9,953 nucleotides of DNA from the NCBI GenBank assembly GCA_950071875.1, contig CATMNW010000059.1, forward strand, positions 1-9,953, given 5' to 3'. Positions 6,363-9,953 of this stretch are shown here, one piece after another. The notes below the pieces were generated by a model that was not told the DNA's origin, ran no database searches, and saw nothing but the letters and a program-made list of their open reading frames with translations. The translations under genes were made by a program, and so were the position numbers. This DNA is from an uncultured Erythrobacteraceae bacterium. Lineage in GTDB: Bacteria; Pseudomonadota; Alphaproteobacteria; Sphingomonadales; Sphingomonadaceae. Every line of letters starts with the position of its first letter. Position 1 is the first letter of the stretch.

Positions 6363-7126
6363 TGCGCATTCTCCTCACCAACGACGATGGCATTCGCGCC
6401 CCCGGCCTCGAAGTGCTGGAAGGCATCGCACGCCAGTTCAGCGACGATATATGGATTTGCGCACCCGATGAAGAGCAATCGGGAATGGGCCACGCGCTTA
6501 CCCTCACCCGCCCGGTGCGCCTCCGCAAACACGATGATCGCCGGTTCTCCGTGACTGGCACACCTACGGATTCCGTCACCATGGGCCTGCGCCGGGTCAT
6601 GGACGGCGCACCGGATGTGATCCTCTCTGGTGTAAACCGCGGCGCGAACCTTGCCGATGACATTACCTATTCGGGAACAGTGTCGGCCGCCATTGAAGGC
6701 GCACTTGCCGGTGTCCGCTCGATCGCGCTGAGCCAGGTCTACTCCAAAGAGGGCATGGGCGAGGAAGTACCGTTCGGCGCGGCCACCGAATGGGGCGCGA
6801 AAGTGCTGGCCCCGCTGCTCGATGCACCGTTGCCAAACCGGACGCTGATCAATGTGAACTTTCCGCCCCTGCCGCCGAGCGAGATCAAGGGCATCCGCGC
6901 GGTACGCCAAGGCTTCCACGATTATTCTCGAGGCGCCGTGGTCGAAGGCCGCGATCCGCGCGGTTTCCAGTATTACTGGTTTGGCTTGGAGGCCATCGAA
7001 CATACGCTGGACCATGGCACCGATCTTGAAGCGATCGACGAGGGATACATCTCGGTGACGCCGCTTCAGCTTGACCTCACCCATCACGCGTCGTTGGGTG
7101 CACTGGCAGAGCGTTACGAGAGTTGA
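6362..7126 (+). CDS. surE: 5'/3'-nucleotidase SurE
   Basis: This encodes 254 residues, full length for the family. SurE is a cytoplasmic, metal-dependent phosphatase acting on nucleoside 5'- and 3'-monophosphates and short polyphosphate, linked to stationary-phase survival. The metal site is intact: D8 and D9 in the N-terminal ILLTNDDGIRAPG, S40 in EEQSGMGHALTL, and N92 in ILSGVNRGANLADDITYSGTV, which also carries the GANLADD and YSGTVSAA motifs. The later VNFPPLP and the C-terminal YISVTPLQLDLT are also characteristic. Its start overlaps the serS stop by one base, so translation is probably coupled. In many proteobacteria surE is followed by pcm (protein-isoaspartate methyltransferase); here a potassium channel gene follows after 52 bp. 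Confidence 0.97.
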   Translation: MRILLTNDDGIRAPGLEVLEGIARQFSDDIWICAPDEEQSGMGHALTLTRPVRLRKHDDRRFSVTGTPTDSVTMGLRRVMDGAPDVILSGVNRGANLADDITYSGTVSAAIEGALAGVRSIALSQVYSKEGMGEEVPFGAATEWGAKVLAPLLDAPLPNRTLINVNFPPLPPSEIKGIRAVRQGFHDYSRGAVVEGRDPRGFQYYWFGLEAIEHTLDHGTDLEAIDEGYISVTPLQLDLTHHASLGALAERYES

Positions 7127-7178
7127 TCGGGCCGCAACCTATTGACGCTGCGGTATTCCGCGCGCACCTATTCGCGCC

Positions 7179-8297
7179 ATGAGCAGCGACAAGCAGGTCG
7201 ACCGTATCGCCGCCAGCACGCAGGTGCGGACCTATCGCGGGCCGCGCTTTCAGCCGCTTCGCCGCGCAGTCAAATTGCCGGTCTGGGGCGACCTTGGCAT
7301 CCGGCTGGGCGCGGCGCTTTTCCTCATTTTCATCGTTATCATGGTCCATTGGTGGGATCGCGAAGGACTGGTCGACAATCTCGACGGAGAGGTCAGCTTC
7401 CTCGACGTCGTGTATTTCACCATGATCTCCATCACCACCACGGGGTTTGGTGACATCGCCCCGATTTCGGATCGCGCCCGGCTGGTGGAAGCGGTCATTG
7501 TGACCCCTATCCGGTTTGCGGTCTTCTTCATCTTCGTAGGGACAGCCTACAACTTCCTTATCAAGCGCAGCTGGGAGAAATGGCGCATGGCCCGCATTCA
7601 GGAACAGCTATCGAACCACATCGTGGTTCTGGGCTACGGCATTTCCGGTTCGGAGGCGGTCGGGGAACTGATCGAGCGTGGCACCGATCCATCCTGCATT
7701 GTCGTGATAGACCCGAGCGAGGAGCGGCTGGCAGAAGCCGAAGCCCTTGGGTGCAATATCATGGCCGCAGATGCGACACGCGACCAGACCCTGAAGGCCG
7801 TTCGGATTTCACAGGCACAGAACGTTCTCGTTTCCGCGGGGCGTGACGATACCACGATCCTAATTACGCTTACAGTGCGCGCACTTGCCCCGCACGTGCC
7901 CATCAGCGCCGTCGTGCGCGCGGACGACAATGAATCGCTTGCCCGGCAGGCGGGTGCCAACAACGTCATCAATCCGGTACGATTCACCGGACTGCTTCTC
8001 GCCGGCAGTGCCAAGGGCGAACATATTGCCGAATACCTCGCCGATCTCGCCAGCGTTTCCGGACGCGTTCAACTGGTCGAACGCAAGGTCACAGCTGCCG
8101 AATGCGGTAAGGCCATCAGCCAGTTGGACACCGGAGGTCGCGGGCTTCGGATATATCGCGATGGGAAAGCATTGGGTTTCTGGGAAACCGCATGCGAGAG
8201 CCTGCGCGAAGGAGATGTCGTAGTAGAAATCGTGCCTACCACCAATGGCGAGACCAAAGGGGACGGGCATGATCGCGAGGATAGCGATCATGCCTGA
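7179..8297 (+). CDS. Two-TM potassium channel with cytoplasmic RCK (TrkA-N) domain
   Basis: This encodes 372 residues. After a basic N-terminal tail come TM1 (about 41-58), a pore helix (about 74-87) and the selectivity filter TTTGFGDIAP (86-95; the TVGYGD-type filter with Phe for Tyr). TM2 follows (about 102-127), then a linker rich in Trp, Lys and Arg. Residues 147-265 form the RCK/TrkA-N Rossmann domain, beginning HIVVLGYGISGSEAVGELIERG with a GxGxxG-type nucleotide loop, then the acidic VVIDPSEE and AADATRD. A TrkA-C-like region spans about 285-355. The layout matches MthK/Kch-type ligand-gated K+ channels of the inner membrane; gating ligand unknown. The start has no clear ribosome site. 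The gene lies 52 bp after surE and may be its operon partner. It ends at TGA 8295-8297, directly abutting the stop of the convergent gene, with a strong stem-loop in its last codons. Confidence 0.93.
   Translation: MSSDKQVDRIAASTQVRTYRGPRFQPLRRAVKLPVWGDLGIRLGAALFLIFIVIMVHWWDREGLVDNLDGEVSFLDVVYFTMISITTTGFGDIAPISDRARLVEAVIVTPIRFAVFFIFVGTAYNFLIKRSWEKWRMARIQEQLSNHIVVLGYGISGSEAVGELIERGTDPSCIVVIDPSEERLAEAEALGCNIMAADATRDQTLKAVRISQAQNVLVSAGRDDTTILITLTVRALAPHVPISAVVRADDNESLARQAGANNVINPVRFTGLLLAGSAKGEHIAEYLADLASVSGRVQLVERKVTAAECGKAISQLDTGGRGLRIYRDGKALGFWETACESLREGDVVVEIVPTTNGETKGDGHDREDSDHA
8266..8294. terminator. Perfect stem-loop at the convergent gene ends, possible bidirectional terminator
   Basis: GGCATGATCGC (8266-8276) and GCGATCATGCC (8284-8294) are exact reverse complements, with a 7-base loop GAGGATA. 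A G-U at 8265/8295 and a C-G at 8264/8296 could extend the stem. It lies inside the final codons of the channel gene and ends one base before its TGA; the opposite gene's stop follows directly. There is no T-run on either side, so it is not a textbook intrinsic terminator. It could end transcripts inefficiently from both directions or protect mRNA 3' ends. The structure is certain, its role is not. Confidence 0.55.
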
Positions 8298-8663
8298 TCA
8301 CATTAGGGCGAAGACCCCGCCCATCGCGAGATACGCGCTCAGCCAGTAGCCCCAGTCGATCAGCGCAGCGCGTACCGGAGTTTCGCGACGGATGGCGGTG
8401 ATGAACAATGCCGGTCCGATGAAGGTCAGTGCAAGCCCGCCGGACATCATGAAATAGAGCCAGGGTTTCGCATCAAGAGCCGCTTCACCTATGCGGGCAA
8501 ACATGTGTCCCAGCATGGCGGCACTGGCGAACAGGAGCACCGCCGCGGCCACGTGCAAGAGTAGCTTGCCATGCGGCATCGCTCGCTTGCCATAAAAAGC
8601 CACTCCGAGCATCGCGGCAACAAGCCACGCCAGCACTACCGCAGTCCAGTTTATCGGTCCCAT
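8298..8663 (-). CDS. DUF1761-like four-TM membrane protein
   Basis: This encodes 121 residues with four hydrophobic segments at about 5-25, 34-55, 68-90 and 99-120. The N-terminal NWTAVVLAWLVAAMLGVAFYG and the final IDWGYWLSAYLAMGGVFALM resemble the ends of the DUF1761 family of small inner-membrane proteins, whose function is not known. The family call rests on pattern memory and could be wrong; the membrane topology is secure. The ATG has a strong AGGAGG at 8669-8674, 5 bases upstream. It is divergent from rimO across 63 bp and convergent with the potassium channel gene, with no base between the two stop codons. That would favour antisense overlap of the two transcripts if termination is not sharp. 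Confidence 0.75.
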   Translation of the reverse strand: MGPINWTAVVLAWLVAAMLGVAFYGKRAMPHGKLLLHVAAAVLLFASAAMLGHMFARIGEAALDAKPWLYFMMSGGLALTFIGPALFITAIRRETPVRAALIDWGYWLSAYLAMGGVFALM

Positions 8664-8726
8664 CCGACCCTCCTAGCGCAGACGGCGCGGTTGGTGTAGG
8701 GGCGCGCGCAATTCACGGACATTGAT

Positions 8727-9953
8727 ATGACTACATCTACAACTGCGATCCCCGATCAGAAGAAGGTCGGCATGGTTTCTCTCGGCTGCCCCAAGGCGCT
8801 GGTGGATTCGGAGCGTATTCTCACGCGCCTGCGCGCAGACGGCTATGCCATGAGCCCCGACTATGCCGGTGCGGACGTGGTATTGGTAAACACCTGCGGC
8901 TTCCTCGATAGCGCGAAAGAAGAAAGCCTGCAGGCAATCGGTGAAGCAATCGCGGAAAACGGCAGGGTCATCGTCACCGGCTGCATGGGCGAGGAAGCCG
9001 AAGCCATCCGCGCCGCGCATCCCAGCGTTCTCGCAGTCACTGGCGCGCACCAGTACGAACAGGTTGTCGAAGCTGTTCACGAACATGCGCCACCGACCCA
9101 AGGGCCATTCATCGACCTGATCCCCCAGCCCGACATCAAGCTTACCCCGCGACATTACAGCTACCTCAAGATTTCCGAAGGCTGCAATCACTCCTGCGCC
9201 TTCTGCATCATTCCCGACCTTCGCGGAAAATTGGCGAGCCGACGGATCGATGCCGTCCTGCGCGAAGCGGAAAAGCTGGTCGCAGCAGGCACCAGGGAAT
9301 TGCTGGTAATCAGTCAGGATACCTCGGCTTACGGTGTGGATACGCGCCACGAAACGAAGCCTTGGCGAGGACGCGAAGTTCGCGCCCACATGACCGATCT
9401 TGCGCGCGAGCTCGGTCAGCTCGACATCGGCGGGGGGGCCCCGCCTTGGGTTCGCCTGCACTATGTCTATCCCTACCCCCACGTCGATGCGGTCATCCCG
9501 TTGATGGCCGATGGGCTTCTGACACCCTACCTCGATATCCCGTTCCAGCATGCGAGCCCCAAGGTGCTCCGCGCAATGAAGCGGCCTGCGAACGAAGCCA
9601 AGGTGCTGGAGCGTCTCAAAGGCTGGCGCGAAGTATGCCCCGAGATCGCCATCCGTTCGAGCTTTGTCGTCGGTTTCCCCGGCGAGACCGAAGATGACTT
9701 CAAGTACCTTCTGGACTGGCTTGAAGAAGCTCAGCTCGATCGTGTCGGCGCATTCCGTTTCGAACCCGTCGAAGGCGCGCAGGCAAACGCCCTGCCTGAT
9801 GCCGTTCCGGAAGAGATCAAGGAAGAGCGCTACGCCCGGATCATGGAAGTGACCGCGCGGATCAGCGCGGCAAAGCTTCAGGCCAAGATCGGGCGCACCC
9901 TCCCCGTCATCATCGACGAGGTCGGCGAAGCCGATGAAGATGGCGATATCGGC
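8727..9953 (+). CDS. rimO: Ribosomal protein S12 methylthiotransferase RimO, 3' end outside the window
   Basis: The frame runs open from ATG 8727 to the window end, 409 codons with no stop, so the C-terminal part is missing. RimO adds a methylthio group to an aspartate of ribosomal protein S12. The N-terminal UPF0004 domain supplies three cluster cysteines: C21 (SLGCPK), C57 (NTCGF) and C86 (TGCMG). The radical-SAM motif CNHSCAFC gives C153, C157 and C160, followed by IIPDLRGKLASR, LLVISQDTSAYGVD, RLHYVYPYPH and SSFVVGFPGETEDDF, all typical of RimO rather than MiaB. The final residues in the window enter the TRAM domain. A run of seven G at 9431-9437 does not break the frame. The ribosome site is weak (CGGAC near 8716-8720). 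It is divergent from the DUF1761-like gene. Confidence 0.96.
   Translation, partial: MTTSTTAIPDQKKVGMVSLGCPKALVDSERILTRLRADGYAMSPDYAGADVVLVNTCGFLDSAKEESLQAIGEAIAENGRVIVTGCMGEEAEAIRAAHPSVLAVTGAHQYEQVVEAVHEHAPPTQGPFIDLIPQPDIKLTPRHYSYLKISEGCNHSCAFCIIPDLRGKLASRRIDAVLREAEKLVAAGTRELLVISQDTSAYGVDTRHETKPWRGREVRAHMTDLARELGQLDIGGGAPPWVRLHYVYPYPHVDAVIPLMADGLLTPYLDIPFQHASPKVLRAMKRPANEAKVLERLKGWREVCPEIAIRSSFVVGFPGETEDDFKYLLDWLEEAQLDRVGAFRFEPVEGAQANALPDAVPEEIKEERYARIMEVTARISAAKLQAKIGRTLPVIIDEVGEADEDGDIG

Noticed and set aside
7142..7179. A leaderless promoter for the potassium channel gene
   Set aside because: TTGACG at 7142-7147 is a fair -35 box, but no acceptable -10 box occurs at the right spacing (ACCTAT and CCTATT match poorly), so I do not annotate it.
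9431..9437. A frameshift in rimO at the run of seven G
   Set aside because: The frame from ATG 8727 continues through the run into correct RimO sequence (RLHYVYPYPH), so the run is not a disruption.
8673..9551. A 292-codon minus-strand open frame opposite rimO
   Set aside because: RimO on the plus strand has all its catalytic motifs in one unbroken frame. The minus-strand frame is a shadow.

Overview
The window looks like chromosomal DNA from an alphaproteobacterium, most likely of the Sphingomonadales (Erythrobacter/Sphingomonas type). The evidence is GC-rich coding, a Caulobacter/sphingomonad-style TonB-dependent receptor beside a sulfotransferase and a TetR regulator, and the flavour of the SerRS, SurE and RimO proteins. 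The genus is inferred; no marker gene here fixes it.

Left edge (1-203): no protein gene is seen. The region holds the 3' half of a tRNA-Val(CAC)-like gene (83-132). It has a good anticodon arm, T arm, 3' acceptor strand and CCA, but no recognisable D arm before it. Just upstream are an AT-rich stretch, a 10-bp-phased direct repeat and GTCCG/CGGAC repeats. This is how the attachment site of an element integrated into a tRNA gene looks, and the orientation places the element to the left, outside the window. A strong hairpin at 157-180 terminates the leftward genes.

Regulated transport cluster (204-4977): a small glycine-rich putative membrane protein and a TetR-family regulator lie on the minus strand. 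The regulator is divergent from a 776-residue TonB-dependent receptor. The gap between them holds a near-perfect 24-bp inverted repeat lying over the -35 box and spacer of a good sigma70-type promoter for the receptor, so the TetR protein probably represses the receptor until a ligand appears. A convergent sulfotransferase gene follows, separated from the receptor by a rho-independent terminator. Receptor, regulator and sulfotransferase together suggest handling of a small, possibly hydrophobic, molecule; the substrate cannot be read from sequence.

Housekeeping run (5082-8297): serS (seryl-tRNA synthetase) and surE (5'/3'-nucleotidase) overlap by one base (TGATG). They are followed at 52 bp by a two-TM potassium channel with a cytoplasmic RCK (TrkA-N) domain. 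The channel gene ends exactly where the minus-strand gene for a four-TM DUF1761-like protein ends: the two stop codons together form TGATCA, beside an 11-bp perfect stem-loop inside the channel coding sequence.

Right edge (8727-9953): rimO, the ribosomal protein S12 methylthiotransferase, is open at the window end with all six cluster cysteines present.

I see no CRISPR array, insertion sequence, toxin-antitoxin pair or obviously new defence system. The points most worth checking are the tRNA-fragment island boundary, the operator/promoter overlap and the stem-loop at the abutting convergent stops.
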